Notes: generated by a model from the letters alone, not told the origin. 64,000 nucleotides of DNA from Saccharothrix violaceirubra (GCF_014203755.1 NZ_JACHJS010000001.1:5270001-5334000), one strand, 5' to 3'; numbered from the stretch's first letter, positions 16,709 to 25,931 are shown. A program made the numbers and translations.

Positions 16709-17890
16709 ATGACAGAGCCGACAGGAGCCACGACCGGCCGCTACCTCGTCCTCTTAGCCGACGGCTCGGGTGCCGCCGGCGCACGCGAGTTACACCGGGT
16801 AGCCGGTCTCACCGCCACCAGCACGGCCGACTCGGCGACGAGCGAGGAACTCGCCGCCGCCGACGGCCTGATCCTGCACGACCTCGGCGTCGCCGTGGTC
16901 GACGCGGAACCCGAACAGGCCAGGCGGCTGTCCCTCGCCGCCGAGGGCGCCGGGCCGATCTCGGTCGTCGAGCCCGAACGCGTCGTCCAGGCGTACTCGA
17001 CGACCGCCGAGGAAGCGCTCGCCGTCGACGAGACCGTGCACACGTGGGGCCTCCAGGCGGTCGGCGCGACGCTGTCGGCCGCGACCGGCGCGGGCGTGCG
17101 GATCGCGGTGCTGGACACCGGGTTCACCACCGACCACCCGGACTTCGCCGGGCGCACGGTGTTCACGAACTCGTTCATCACCGGCGAGACCGTCGACGAC
17201 GCGCACGGCCACGGCACGCACTGCATCGGCACAGCCGCGGGTCCCCGCAAGGCGCCCTCGGGCGGGCCGGGCTACGGCGTGGCGCACCAGGCTGACATCT
17301 ACGCCGGGAAGGTGCTGTCCAACGCCGGTTTCGGCTCCGACGGCGGCATCCTCGCGGGCATCGCGTGGGCCGTGGCCAACGACTGCGCCGTGGTCTCCAT
17401 GTCGCTGGGCGCCCCGGTCGAGCCGGGCACGCCCGCGTCGCCGGTGTTCGAGGAGGTCGCCCGGCGCGCGCTGGGCCGCGGCACGCTGATCGTCGCGGCG
17501 GCGGGCAACGAGAGCCGGCGCCCGAACTCGGTCCGGCCGGTCGGCCACCCGGCCAACTGCCCGTCGATCCTGGCGGTCGGCGCGGTCGACGTGAACCGCG
17601 CGATCGCGTTCTTCTCCTGTGGCACCAAGGACACCATCGGCCAGGTCGACCTGGTCGCGCCGGGCGTGGACGTGTACTCGTCGTGGAACAAGGACTGGGA
17701 GCAGCTCGGCCGCCACCGCCGCATCCAGGGCACGTCGATGGCGACACCGCACGTCGCCGGCGTGGCCGCGCTCGTCGCCGAGAAGCACCAGGCACGCGGG
17801 TGGGAGCTGTGGGCGCGGCTCGCGCAGACCGGACGGCGGCTGGAACTGCCGTCGGTCGACGTCGGCGGCGGGCTGGTGCAGGCGCCTTGA
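16709..17890 (+). CDS. S8 subtilisin-family peptidase without signal peptide
   Basis: This 393-aa protein contains the full subtilisin triad: Asp in AVLDTGF (about residue 136), His in HGHGTHC (about 171) and Ser in GTSMATPHVAG (about 342), with the oxyanion Asn in AAGNES. Residues 1-115 look like an inhibitor-I9-type prodomain (RYLVLLADG at the start, PISVVEPERVVQAY at the end). No signal peptide or membrane helix is visible, so it is probably cytoplasmic or exported by another route. A clear GGAAGGGG lies upstream of the ATG. The following small ORF starts inside this gene's stop codon, implying coordinated production. Confidence 0.9.
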   Translation: MTEPTGATTGRYLVLLADGSGAAGARELHRVAGLTATSTADSATSEELAAADGLILHDLGVAVVDAEPEQARRLSLAAEGAGPISVVEPERVVQAYSTTAEEALAVDETVHTWGLQAVGATLSAATGAGVRIAVLDTGFTTDHPDFAGRTVFTNSFITGETVDDAHGHGTHCIGTAAGPRKAPSGGPGYGVAHQADIYAGKVLSNAGFGSDGGILAGIAWAVANDCAVVSMSLGAPVEPGTPASPVFEEVARRALGRGTLIVAAAGNESRRPNSVRPVGHPANCPSILAVGAVDVNRAIAFFSCGTKDTIGQVDLVAPGVDVYSSWNKDWEQLGRHRRIQGTSMATPHVAGVAALVAEKHQARGWELWARLAQTGRRLELPSVDVGGGLVQAP

Positions 17891-18099
17891 CGCGGGTGCC
17901 GGTCGTCGTCTCGATCGGCGTGGACGCGGAACTGTCCGACGTGATCGCGCGGTTGCGCACGCTCGGGCTGGTCGTGGACCGGGTGCTCGACCCGCTGGGC
18001 GTGGTGGTCGGGTCGGTCGACCCGGACCGGCTCGCCGCGCTCGGCACCGTCCCGGGCGTGTCGGGCGTGGAACGGCAGCGCACCGTCGGCCCGGCGTGA
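17887..18099 (+). CDS. Small I9-like protein coupled to the S8 peptidase
   Basis: A 70-aa protein can start at TTG 17887, overlapping the peptidase TGA, or at GTG 17896. Its pattern is a strand-helix-strand-strand-helix ferredoxin-like arrangement (PVVVSIGVDAELSDVIARL; GVVVGSVDPDRLAALGTVPGV; VERQRT). The end, with a V..V..VE motif, resembles the I9 propeptide/inhibitor fold. Tight overlap with the protease suggests an intracellular inhibitor or folding chaperone. Similar small proteins are sometimes annotated as aldolases, which this length does not support. Confidence 0.65.
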   Translation: MTRVPVVVSIGVDAELSDVIARLRTLGLVVDRVLDPLGVVVGSVDPDRLAALGTVPGVSGVERQRTVGPA

Positions 18100-18221
18100 G
18101 TCCCGTTTCCCGGGATGTCGGATCGACGCCCTACGCTGTGCGGTGCACTCGACCCCGCGTCGAACAGGTGTTCTAGAATGCGGCCGGGTCGATCCGGACG
18201 CGCAGAGAGGAAAACGGGAAC

Positions 18222-18620
18222 GTGGAGGCGGACACGCTCGTGGAACAGCAGGACCAGGTGGACGCCGAGGCGCCGGCCGCGCCCGTCGGGGAGACCGCGC
18301 CGGCCCCCGAGGCCAAGCCCGCGAAGCGGACCAAGAGCACGGCGAAGAAGACCCGCACCGTCGAGCTGACCCTCACGGTCACCGGCACCGCGGACGGCGA
18401 GTGGCAGGCGGACCTGGTGCACGGCACCCGACGGGTCGTGTCGGGTCTGGTCATCCCGGCGGCGGCGGTCTCCCGCGCGGCCAAGGAGCTGCACGAGGAC
18501 ATCGCCGGCGGCATCGAGGAGGTCATCGAGGCCGCCCGTTCCCAGCACCGCACCCGCATGGAGGAGCTGGAGGCCGAGTTGGCGAAGGTCAAGGCCGCGT
18601 TGGCGGAACTGACCGACTAG
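18222..18620 (+). CDS. DUF6319-like small protein with coiled-coil tail
   Basis: This 132-aa protein begins at a GTG after GAGAGGAAAACGGG. Residues 1-45 are an acidic then Ala/Pro/Lys-rich linker; residues 47-85 hold a conserved module (TLTVTGTADGEWQADLVHGTRRV, then IPAAAVSRAAKELHEDI), and the end is an amphipathic helix rich in Glu, Lys and Leu, likely a coiled coil. The module is clearly paralogous to the C-terminal half of the protein at 46363-47040, which supports a real gene. Function is unknown. A strong terminator follows at 18638. Confidence 0.75.
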   Translation: MEADTLVEQQDQVDAEAPAAPVGETAPAPEAKPAKRTKSTAKKTRTVELTLTVTGTADGEWQADLVHGTRRVVSGLVIPAAAVSRAAKELHEDIAGGIEEVIEAARSQHRTRMEELEAELAKVKAALAELTD

Positions 18621-18637
18621 TCCGCGTCGACAGGCAT

Positions 18638-18667
18638 ACGGGGGTCGTCCGGACGGACGGCCCCCGT
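18638..18667 (+). terminator. Hairpin terminator after the DUF6319-like gene
   Basis: ACGGGGGTCGTCC (18638-18650) pairs with GGACGGCCCCCGT (18655-18667) with one G-U pair and a 4-nt loop. It sits 18 bp after the stop codon. Confidence 0.7.
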
Positions 18668-18756
18668 CGTCCGTTGTGGACGGTCGGGGGCACCTGGCGC
18701 GTGACGCGTCGGACACACTAAGTTACCGGTCCTCACCGGATCGGGAGGACTGAGAC

Positions 18757-19509
18757 GTGGATCGACGCGTGGCGATCGTGACGGGTGCCGCCCGCGGCAT
18801 CGGCGCGGCCGTAGCGGCCAGGCTGGCTCGCGACGGGTTGGCCGTGGCCGTGCTCGACCTGACCTCGGAGGCGTGCGCGGACGTCGTGGCCGACATCCGC
18901 GCGCAAGGCGGCACGGCCGTCGCGATCGGCGCCGACGTGTCCGACACCGCCGCGGTCGACGCGGCCGTCGACCGGGTCGTCGCCGAACTCGGACCGCCGA
19001 CCGTGGTGGTCAACAACGCGGGCATCCTGCGCGACAACCTGCTGTTCAAGATGACCGACGACGACTGGGACGCGGTGCTGGGCGTGCACCTGCGCGGCAC
19101 GTTCCTGATGTGCCGGGCCGTGCAGCGGCACCAGAAGGCGGCCGGCTGGGGCCGGATCGTGAACCTGTCGAGCACGTCCGCGCTGGGCAACCGGGGCCAG
19201 GCCAACTACGCGGCGGCCAAGGCGGGCGTCCAGGGGTTCACCAAGACGTTGGCGATCGAGCTGGGCAAGTACGGGATCACCGCGAACGCCATCGCGCCCG
19301 GGTTCATCGCCACCGACATGACCGCGGCGACCGCCGAACGCCTGGGCATGTCCGTCGCGGAGTTCGAGCGCGGGGTCGCGGCCGTGACGCCGGTGAACCG
19401 GATCGGCACGCCCGAGGACGTGGCGCACACGGCGTCGTTCCTGGTCAGCGAGGGCGCCGGGTTCGTGTCCGGCCAGGTGGTCTACGTGGCGGGCGGGCCC
19501 AAGGACTGA
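18757..19509 (+). CDS. fabG: FabG-like 3-oxoacyl-ACP reductase (SDR)
   Basis: This 250-aa short-chain dehydrogenase has the NAD(P) motif TGAARGIG (residues 9-16), the NNAG motif, the catalytic Ser in NLSSTSALG and the YAAAK motif (Tyr and Lys). It ends in the FabG-typical GFVSGQVVYVAGG. The GTG start has GGGAGGA upstream. It most likely reduces 3-oxoacyl chains in fatty-acid metabolism, but SDR substrate range cannot be read from sequence. It converges with an acyl-CoA dehydrogenase gene one base away. Confidence 0.85.
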   Translation: MDRRVAIVTGAARGIGAAVAARLARDGLAVAVLDLTSEACADVVADIRAQGGTAVAIGADVSDTAAVDAAVDRVVAELGPPTVVVNNAGILRDNLLFKMTDDDWDAVLGVHLRGTFLMCRAVQRHQKAAGWGRIVNLSSTSALGNRGQANYAAAKAGVQGFTKTLAIELGKYGITANAIAPGFIATDMTAATAERLGMSVAEFERGVAAVTPVNRIGTPEDVAHTASFLVSEGAGFVSGQVVYVAGGPKD

Positions 19510-19510
19510 C

Positions 19511-20656
19511 TCACAGGCCGAGGTCGCGGCCGATCAGCTCCTTCATGATCTCGTTGGAGCCGGCCCAGATGCGGGTCACGCGGGCGTCCATCCACGCGCG
19601 GGCGACGCGGTACTCGGTCATGTAGCCGTAGCCGCCGTGGAGCTGCACGCACGCGTCCAGCACTTCGTTCTGCACGTCCGCGCTCCAGTACTTGGCCTTG
19701 GCCGCGTCGATCGGGGTCAGCTCGCCCCGGGCGTGCGCCTCGACGCCCTGGTCAACGAACGCCTGCGTCACGTCGATCTTCGTGACGAGTTCGGCGAGCG
19801 TGAACTTGTTGTACTGGAAGGACCCGATGGACTTGCCGAAAGCCTTGCGCTGCTTGGTGTAGTCGAGGGTCTCGTCGAGGATCTGCCGGGCGTGCGCGGT
19901 GTTGGAGACCGCCGCGCCGATCCGTTCCTGGGGCAGGCGCTGCATCATGTGCACGAAACCGCGGTCGACCTCGCCGATCACGTTCTCGGCCGGGACGCGG
20001 ACGTCGTCGAAGAACAGCTCGGCGGTGTCGGACTCGTGCTGGCCGACCTTGTCGAGCTTGCGCCCGCGTTCGAAGCCCTTCATGTCCGACTCGACCGCGA
20101 ACAGGGTGATCCCCTTGGCGCCGCGATCCGGGTCGGTGCGCGCGGCGACCACGACGAGATCCGCCGAGGAACCGTTGGTGATGAACGTCTTCGACCCGTT
20201 GAGCACCCAGTCCGACCCGTCGCGCACGGCCGTGCTCTTGAGCGCCGCGAGGTCCGACCCGCCCGAGGGCTCGGTCATCCCGATGCCGGTGACGAGGTCG
20301 CCCGCGCAGAACGCGGGCAGCCACCGCTTCTTCTGCTCGTCGGTGCCGAGGTCGACCAGGTAGGGGGCGACGACGTCGGCATGCACGCCGAAACAGCTGG
20401 CCATGCCCGCGCTGACCTTGGAGAGTTCCTCGCCCAGGACCGCGTTGAAGCGGTAGTCGCCGGCGCCGCCGCCGCCGAACTCCTCGGGCACCTCCAGTCC
20501 GAGCAGCCCTTGGCGCCCGGCTTCGAGCCAGACGTCCCGGGCGACCAGCCGGTCCCGCACGAAGTCGTCGTAGCGCGGCAGCAGGTGCCGGTCCACGAAC
20601 CCTTTGACGGACTCGCGGAAGTCTTCGTGGTCGCGCGTGAAAACCGTACGTCGCAC
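19511..20656 (-). CDS. Acyl-CoA dehydrogenase
   Basis: This 381-aa flavoprotein has the family signatures IGMTEPSGGSDLAALKSTA, NGSKTFITNG, the QRKAFGKSIGSFQ region, QLHGGYGYMTEY and RIWAGSNEIMKELI. I start it at the GTG 20656 with GGAGG eight bases upstream, giving the usual family length; an upstream ATG at 20731 would add an unlikely low-complexity N-terminus. It oxidises acyl-CoA to enoyl-CoA using FAD. Chain-length preference is not evident. Confidence 0.92.
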   Translation of the reverse strand: MRRTVFTRDHEDFRESVKGFVDRHLLPRYDDFVRDRLVARDVWLEAGRQGLLGLEVPEEFGGGGAGDYRFNAVLGEELSKVSAGMASCFGVHADVVAPYLVDLGTDEQKKRWLPAFCAGDLVTGIGMTEPSGGSDLAALKSTAVRDGSDWVLNGSKTFITNGSSADLVVVAARTDPDRGAKGITLFAVESDMKGFERGRKLDKVGQHESDTAELFFDDVRVPAENVIGEVDRGFVHMMQRLPQERIGAAVSNTAHARQILDETLDYTKQRKAFGKSIGSFQYNKFTLAELVTKIDVTQAFVDQGVEAHARGELTPIDAAKAKYWSADVQNEVLDACVQLHGGYGYMTEYRVARAWMDARVTRIWAGSNEIMKELIGRDLGL

Positions 20657-20762
20657 TGTCCGACCTCCGTGCTGGGCGGCGGCTTGGCTGCCGTTCCAGG
20701 ATTCCACAGCGACCGCCTGGGACCGGATCACTCTTCGAACCGGTCCCGATCGGCGCGCGTGA

Positions 20763-21362
20763 TCACCCCTTCAGGTTTTGCACGACCAGGGCGGCGACCT
20801 TCTCGGTGGTGGCACAGGTGTCGGTGTAGTCAGGTGACTTCTTGTTCTCGACACTCGCTTGCAGCAGGAACCAACCACCGGCGCCGGTCACCTCGACACT
20901 GGTGCCGCAGTTCCCCTTGCCGTCGGTACCGTCGGAACTCACCGCGCGGTAACCGGCCACCTCAGCCTCCCTGAAGACCGGCTCGTCCTTGGTGTTCGAG
21001 ACCATGTCGGGGAACCTGGTCCCGTCCGTCACGACGGTCACCTCGTAGGTGGTCCCTTCAAGCACCTTTTGCGCATACCAGGTGCAACTCGGACCAAGCA
21101 CGCCCTTGTCGGACTCCGGAGCCTTGAACGACCCGAGACCGGACAACTGGGCGGGTTTGAGCAGTTCGCATGGCTTGTCCGCGTAGCGCTCGGGGTTCAG
21201 ATCCCCTTTCGCCGACGATGAGCCGGTCGTGCCCGGAGTCCGAGTCGTACCCGAATCGGCGGTGGCCACGGACGACGGCCTTCCGGGAGACTTCTCCGAA
21301 CACCCCGCGATCAGGATCGCGGCAGCGGCAGCCAGCACCGGCAGAGTGGTGCGCCTCATCAT
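20763..21362 (-). CDS. DUF3558-type lipoprotein
   Basis: This 199-aa protein has a lipoprotein signal with lipobox LIAGC (Cys near residue 21), a Ser/Thr/Pro linker and a DUF3558-like domain containing PCELLKPAQLSGL, GPSCTWYAQ and a Cys near CATTEKVAALVV. Such lipoproteins are abundant in Pseudonocardiaceae, often beside WXG/ESX-like genes. It overlaps the upstream gene by 4 bp, so the two are cotranscribed. Function is unknown. Confidence 0.85.
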   Translation of the reverse strand: MMRRTTLPVLAAAAAILIAGCSEKSPGRPSSVATADSGTTRTPGTTGSSSAKGDLNPERYADKPCELLKPAQLSGLGSFKAPESDKGVLGPSCTWYAQKVLEGTTYEVTVVTDGTRFPDMVSNTKDEPVFREAEVAGYRAVSSDGTDGKGNCGTSVEVTGAGGWFLLQASVENKKSPDYTDTCATTEKVAALVVQNLKG

Positions 21363-21787
21363 CGATCCCCTTGCCCGGTGAATGCGTCGTGGGCGACGCC
21401 CTCAGTACGGCGATAGCCGGCAACGGCTGCCTTGATGTTGTCGATGGTCTTCTGCAGCGCTTCACGCGCCTTCTCGTTGGCCCACCGGTAGCCGCCTTCC
21501 TCGTCACCGGCGGCTTTGCGCATGGCCATGGCCGCGAACCCGCTGTAAATGTCCTTCCCCGGCGGGTGGCTCTTCGTCAGCTCCTCGGCGTCTCGATACG
21601 CCTTCAGCAGCTTCTCGATCGCCTGCTCCAGCGAAGCGATCAGTTGGGGCGCCTTGTCGATGTCGATGCTGAACTGCGTCTGCGTCGACCTCGCCCGAAC
21701 CCGTCCCTCGGCATCGGCGACCGTCGCGGCGGTCTCCGCGGCGAAGGCCACCCGTCGCCGCTCTAACGCGGCCTCTCCCTCACCCAT
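21359..21787 (-). CDS. Helical protein partnered with the DUF3558 lipoprotein
   Basis: This 142-aa, mostly helical protein has QTQFSIDIDKAPQLIASLEQAIEKLLKAY in the middle, the kind of segment found beside DUF3558 lipoproteins and ESX-like substrates. No signal peptide or membrane helix is present. It is upstream of and overlaps the lipoprotein gene by 4 bp. No enzymatic motif is visible; a secreted or surface-associated helical-bundle role is plausible. Confidence 0.75.
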   Translation of the reverse strand: MGEGEAALERRRVAFAAETAATVADAEGRVRARSTQTQFSIDIDKAPQLIASLEQAIEKLLKAYRDAEELTKSHPPGKDIYSGFAAMAMRKAAGDEEGGYRWANEKAREALQKTIDNIKAAVAGYRRTEGVAHDAFTGQGDR

Positions 21788-21872
21788 GACAGTCCGTACC
21801 CCTCTCGTCTCTCCCGGTGAGGATGATTCCAGAGGAGCACAGCCTCGTCAGGCGAACACGGACACACAAAGA

Positions 21873-21903
21873 GAACGGCCCCCGAAGGCTTCAGGGGCCG
21901 TTC
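21873..21903 (-). terminator. Hairpin terminator after the GlsB/YeaQ gene
   Basis: GAACGGCCCC and GGGGCCGTTC form a 10-bp stem around an 11-nt loop, followed on the minus strand by TCTTTGTG. It lies 12 bp past the stop of the gene at 21915-22190. Confidence 0.65.
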
Positions 21904-21914
21904 CGCGCATTCCG

Positions 21915-22190
21915 CTACCTGTCGAGTCGACGACGGCCCACGGCGCCCGCCGCCACCGTCACGCCGAGCCCGGCGAGGATCACCTGGAAGACGATCTCCA
22001 GCCAGTCGATCCCGGCGGTGTCGGCCACGCCGAACAGGCGGGCCACGAACGTGCCCAGGAACGCCGCGACGATGCCGACGACCAGCGTCAGCCACACGGG
22101 GATGTCCTGGCGGCCGGGCGCGACGAGTTTGCCCAGGTATCCGATGACCAGTCCGATGACCAACGCGCCGATCACACTCTCGATGCTCAT
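21915..22190 (-). CDS. GlsB/YeaQ/YmgE-family membrane protein
   Basis: This 91-aa protein starts at the ATG with GGGAGGCGTC upstream. It has three hydrophobic segments and the family pattern GALVIGLVIGYLGKLVAPGRQDIP, followed by VVGIVAAFLGTFVAR. Members are small stress-associated membrane proteins formerly called transglycosylase-associated. No gene partner is obvious. Confidence 0.85.
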   Translation of the reverse strand: MSIESVIGALVIGLVIGYLGKLVAPGRQDIPVWLTLVVGIVAAFLGTFVARLFGVADTAGIDWLEIVFQVILAGLGVTVAAGAVGRRRLDR

Positions 22191-22241
22191 GACGCCTCCC
22201 GAAGTGGGTGGTCTTAAGGCGTCAATCATCCCACTCCGACG

Positions 22242-23030
22242 TCAGCCGAACAGGCCCCGTCGGCCCGCGACCTGGTCCATCCACTGGTGCAACACGCCCG
22301 ACCAGTCGGTCCGCTGCGCCTGGTCGTGGGTGACGTGGAAGTGCCCGAACGTGTCGCCGCCGGCCCGCAGCAGGCCGCCGCGCCGGTCGGCCTCCAGCAC
22401 CACGTACAGGTGGTGCGGGTCGGTCACGAAGGTCAGCTCGACCTGGCTGATGCGGTTCAGGAACTGGGGCGGCGGGAGGAACTCGATCTCCTGGTAGAAC
22501 GGCAGCTGCTGCGGCACGCCGTGGATGCGGCCCTGCTCCGAGTCGGCGCGGGTGAAGCGGAAGCCCAACGCGCCGAACGCGTTGAGCACGTGCTCCTGCG
22601 ACGGCAGCGGGTGGACGGCGAACGGGTCGAGGTCGCCGGGGTCGACGGCGCCGCGGACCTCCAGCTCCGTGCGCAGGCCCATGGTCATGCCGTGCAGGTG
22701 CTGGCCGTGCACGACGGTCAGCGGCGTCTCCAGCGGCACGGGGAACTGGAAGGGCAGCGCGATCCGCTGGCCGGGGCCGACGCCGATGCGGTGCGCGACC
22801 GACACGCGGGCGAACTCGACGTTGCGGTTGTACTCGTTGTCACCGCTCTCGACCTCCACCCGGGTGACCAGCGACAGCTTCACCTCGTCGATGTCGGCCG
22901 CGTGGTCACCGCCCGCGATCCTGACCTCGCCGGTGAGCACCTCGCCGGGGCGGACGTTCGGGTTGGTCAGCACCGTGTCCACCGTGGGACCGCCGACACC
23001 GAACGCGCGCAACATCCTCTTGAACACCAC
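22242..23030 (-). CDS. Spo0M-family sporulation-control protein
   Basis: This 262-aa protein is an arrestin-like beta-sandwich of the Spo0M family: KRMLRAFGVGGPTVDTVL at the start, RPGEVLTGEVRIAGGDHAADI, and paired strands to FTRADSEQGRIHGVPQQLPFYQEIEF. I start it at GTG 23030, seven bases after AGGAGG; the frame is open upstream. In Bacillus Spo0M modulates sporulation; in actinomycetes the role is unsettled. It is divergent from secA2 with about 215 bp between them. Confidence 0.88.
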   Translation of the reverse strand: MVFKRMLRAFGVGGPTVDTVLTNPNVRPGEVLTGEVRIAGGDHAADIDEVKLSLVTRVEVESGDNEYNRNVEFARVSVAHRIGVGPGQRIALPFQFPVPLETPLTVVHGQHLHGMTMGLRTELEVRGAVDPGDLDPFAVHPLPSQEHVLNAFGALGFRFTRADSEQGRIHGVPQQLPFYQEIEFLPPPQFLNRISQVELTFVTDPHHLYVVLEADRRGGLLRAGGDTFGHFHVTHDQAQRTDWSGVLHQWMDQVAGRRGLFG

Positions 23031-23246
23031 GGTGGTCCTCCTGGACGACCTCAGGGCCTTGGAGCCGATTTGCCCCAAGGACGCCTCGGTGGAGTGATCG
23101 GTTCCCGGTGGAATAACGCTAAGCCCGCGTCACGGATAGTGACTGGCATCACACCCGGTCAGCCTAGCAGCCCTCACCTCGTCAATCGTGAACGGTCAAC
23201 CGGGTGACGTGCGGAACGTCGGTGCCGTGCCGTACGTTGCCCGACC

Positions 23247-25565
23247 GTGACCACTCTCCTGGGACGGTTCAAGCAGCGGCTCCGGCGGTTCGCGCAGAAG
23301 CCGGGCTCGGCGGACCTCGCGCCATACCGCAAGCTGCTCGTCGACGTCAACGAGCTCGCCGACCGCTTCTCCGGCCTGGACGACGAAGAGCTGACCGCCG
23401 CCGCGGCCGAACTGCGCGAGAAGTCCGATTTCGGCCGGGTCGAACTGGTCGAGGTGTGCGCGCTCGCGCGCGAGGCCGCCGACCGCGCGCTCGGGCTGCG
23501 CCCGTTCGACGTGCAGATCCTCGGCGCGCTCGGTCTCCTCGAGGGTCACGTCGTCGAGATGGCCACCGGTGAGGGCAAGACCCTGTCCGGCGCCATCGCC
23601 GCGGCCGGGTTCGCGCTGCGCGGCGACCAGGTGCACGTGGTGTCGGTCAACGACTACCTCGCCCAGCGCGACGCGGAGTGGATGAAGCCGCTGTACGACC
23701 TGCTCGGCGTGAGCGTGGGCTGGATCGGCCAGACGTCCAAGCCCGAGGAGCGGCGGGCCGGGTACGCGGCCGAGGTCACCTACGCGCCGGTCAGCGAGAT
23801 CGGCTTCGACGTGCTGCGCGACCGGCTGGCCACCGACGAGGCGGACCGGATCGTGCCGGAGCCGCGCGTGGCCCTGGTCGACGAGGCGGACTCCGTGCTG
23901 GTCGACGAGGCCCGCGTGCCGCTGGTGCTCGCCGGTTCCACGGCCGGCCCGTCCGCCGACCCCGCGCTCGCCGCCCTGGTCAAGCGGTTGCGCCGGGACC
24001 TGCACTTCGAGATCGACGACGAAGAGCGCAACGTCTACCTCACCGGCGCGGGCAGCGAGCTGGTCGAGCGCGAACTCGGCGGCATCGACCTGTACTCCGA
24101 CGAGCACGTGTCCACGACGCTGAGCAAGGTCAACGTCGCGCTGCACGCGCAGGTCCTGCTGCACCGGGACGTCGACTACATCGTCCGCGACGGCAAGGTG
24201 CACCTGATCAACGACACCCGCGGCCGGATCGCGAACCTCCAGCGCTGGCCGGACGGTCTCCAGGCGGCGGTCGAGGCCAAGGAGTCGGTGCAGACCACCG
24301 ACAGCGGCGAGGTGCTCGACTCGGTCACCGTGCAGGCGCTGCTGAGCCGCTACCCCACGGTGTGCGGCATGACCGGTACCGCGGTGGCCGTCGCCGAGCA
24401 GCTACGCGACTTCTACTCGCTCGAAGTGCTGGTGATCCCGCCGAACGTGGAGTGCGTGCGCGAGGACGAGGACGCCCGCCTGTACACGACGCTGGAGCTG
24501 AAGGAAGCCGCGATCGTCGAGGAGATCAAGGAGGTCCACGAGTCCGGCCGGCCGATCCTCGTGGGCACGCTCGACGTCGCCGAGTCCGAGCGGCTGTCGC
24601 GCAAGCTGTCCGAGGCGGGCCTGGAGTGCGTCGTCCTCAACGCGAAGAACGACGCCGAGGAGGCGGCGATCATCGCGGACGCGGGCTCGTTCGGCCGGGT
24701 CACGGTCTCGACCCAGATGGCCGGCCGGGGTACGGACATCCGGCTCGGCGGCCACGACCAGACCGACCGCGAGCGCATCGCCGAGCTGGGCGGCCTGTAC
24801 GTGATCGGCACCGGCCGACACCCGTTCTCCCGCCTGGACGACCAGTTGCGCGGACGCGCGGGCCGGCAGGGCGACCCCGGCGGTTCGGTGTTCTTCTCGT
24901 CGTTGCAGGACGAACTGGTCACGCAGTACGTGCCCGACCACGACGAGCCGGCCGAGGTCGAGGACGACGGCCGCATCCTGGACCTGGGCACGCTGCACAC
25001 CGTGGACCACGCGCAGCGCGTGGCCGAGGGCGTGCAGCTCGAGATCCACCGGAACACCTGGCGCTACAGCAAGTTGGTCGAGCACCAGCGCACGCTGCTG
25101 CTGGAGTTCCGCGACCGGGTGCTCACCTCGGACCTGGCGTGGAAGGAACTGGCCGAGCGCAAGCCCGAGCGGGCCGAAGAGCTGGACGAGCTGGACGAGG
25201 AGATCCGCGTCCGCGCGGCCCGGTTGATCGCGCTGCACCACCTCGACCAGCGCTGGACCGACCACCTGGTGTTCCTGACCGACCTGCGTGAGGGCATCCA
25301 CCTGCGTGCGTTGGCGCGGCAGAACCCGCTCGACGAGTTCCACCGCGAGGCGATCCCCCAGTACCACCGGATCGCGCCGGACGCGTGGGAGGAGGCCGAG
25401 GAGACGTTCGTCAAGGCGAAGATCGACGAGGACGGCGCCCACCTGGCCGAGGCGGGTGTGAAGCGGCCGAACACGACGTGGACCTACCTGGTCAACGACA
25501 ACCCGTTCTCGTCGGGTCTCGAGGAGACGTTCAAGAGCCTCGTGAAACTGGTGCGGCGCAAGTAG
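23247..25565 (+). CDS. secA2: Accessory Sec translocase SecA2
   Basis: This 772-aa ATPase is shorter than housekeeping SecA and lacks the C-terminal zinc-binding tail, as is typical of actinobacterial SecA2. It has Walker A MATGEGKT (about residues 106-113), the DEVD-like VDEADSVLVDEA, MTGTAV, the QMAGRGTDI motif and the DDQLRGRAGRQGDPG arginine-finger region. It exports a restricted set of proteins with SecYEG. The GTG at 23247 gives the usual N-terminus. Substrates in this organism are unknown. Confidence 0.93.
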   Translation: MTTLLGRFKQRLRRFAQKPGSADLAPYRKLLVDVNELADRFSGLDDEELTAAAAELREKSDFGRVELVEVCALAREAADRALGLRPFDVQILGALGLLEGHVVEMATGEGKTLSGAIAAAGFALRGDQVHVVSVNDYLAQRDAEWMKPLYDLLGVSVGWIGQTSKPEERRAGYAAEVTYAPVSEIGFDVLRDRLATDEADRIVPEPRVALVDEADSVLVDEARVPLVLAGSTAGPSADPALAALVKRLRRDLHFEIDDEERNVYLTGAGSELVERELGGIDLYSDEHVSTTLSKVNVALHAQVLLHRDVDYIVRDGKVHLINDTRGRIANLQRWPDGLQAAVEAKESVQTTDSGEVLDSVTVQALLSRYPTVCGMTGTAVAVAEQLRDFYSLEVLVIPPNVECVREDEDARLYTTLELKEAAIVEEIKEVHESGRPILVGTLDVAESERLSRKLSEAGLECVVLNAKNDAEEAAIIADAGSFGRVTVSTQMAGRGTDIRLGGHDQTDRERIAELGGLYVIGTGRHPFSRLDDQLRGRAGRQGDPGGSVFFSSLQDELVTQYVPDHDEPAEVEDDGRILDLGTLHTVDHAQRVAEGVQLEIHRNTWRYSKLVEHQRTLLLEFRDRVLTSDLAWKELAERKPERAEELDELDEEIRVRAARLIALHHLDQRWTDHLVFLTDLREGIHLRALARQNPLDEFHREAIPQYHRIAPDAWEEAEETFVKAKIDEDGAHLAEAGVKRPNTTWTYLVNDNPFSSGLEETFKSLVKLVRRK

Positions 25566-25634
25566 TCCTCGTCGTGCGCTGCGGGCCGGGTGCGTGTCGC
25601 GCCCGGCCCGCGGCATGTGGTGAGCGGGGCAGGG

Positions 25635-25931
25635 TCAGCGCGCGCCGGTCGCCAGTGGTTTGCCGGTCGGCCGGTTCTCCCCCGGCGCCGGGTCGGCCTG
25701 GCGAGGCAGCGGGTCGGCCTTCGCCCGGTCCGCGACCGCCTGCCGGGACAACGCCCTGATCTCGGCCAGGATGTCGAGGTGCTCCTGGGACGGTGGTGGG
25801 CCGACGAGGTTCGAGTGGTCGAAGGCGGTGCGCTCCGCGCGGTCCGCCAGCCGTTGAATCCGTCTGATGAGGTCGAGCCCCTGGTCGATGGGCTTCGAGC
25901 GCCGTTGCTCAGTCACGCGGGAAGCCTTCAC
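25635..25931 (-). CDS. Hypothetical small helical protein
   Basis: A 98-aa frame starts at GTG 25931 (or GTG 25916). The central part (IDQGLDLIRRIQRLADRAERTAF and HLDILAEIRALSRQAVADRAK) looks like two amphipathic helices, with a proline-rich tail. No family recognised. Upstream ribosome-binding signals are weak, but the helix pattern is more protein-like than the opposite strand. Confidence 0.5.
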   Translation of the reverse strand: MKASRVTEQRRSKPIDQGLDLIRRIQRLADRAERTAFDHSNLVGPPPSQEHLDILAEIRALSRQAVADRAKADPLPRQADPAPGENRPTGKPLATGAR

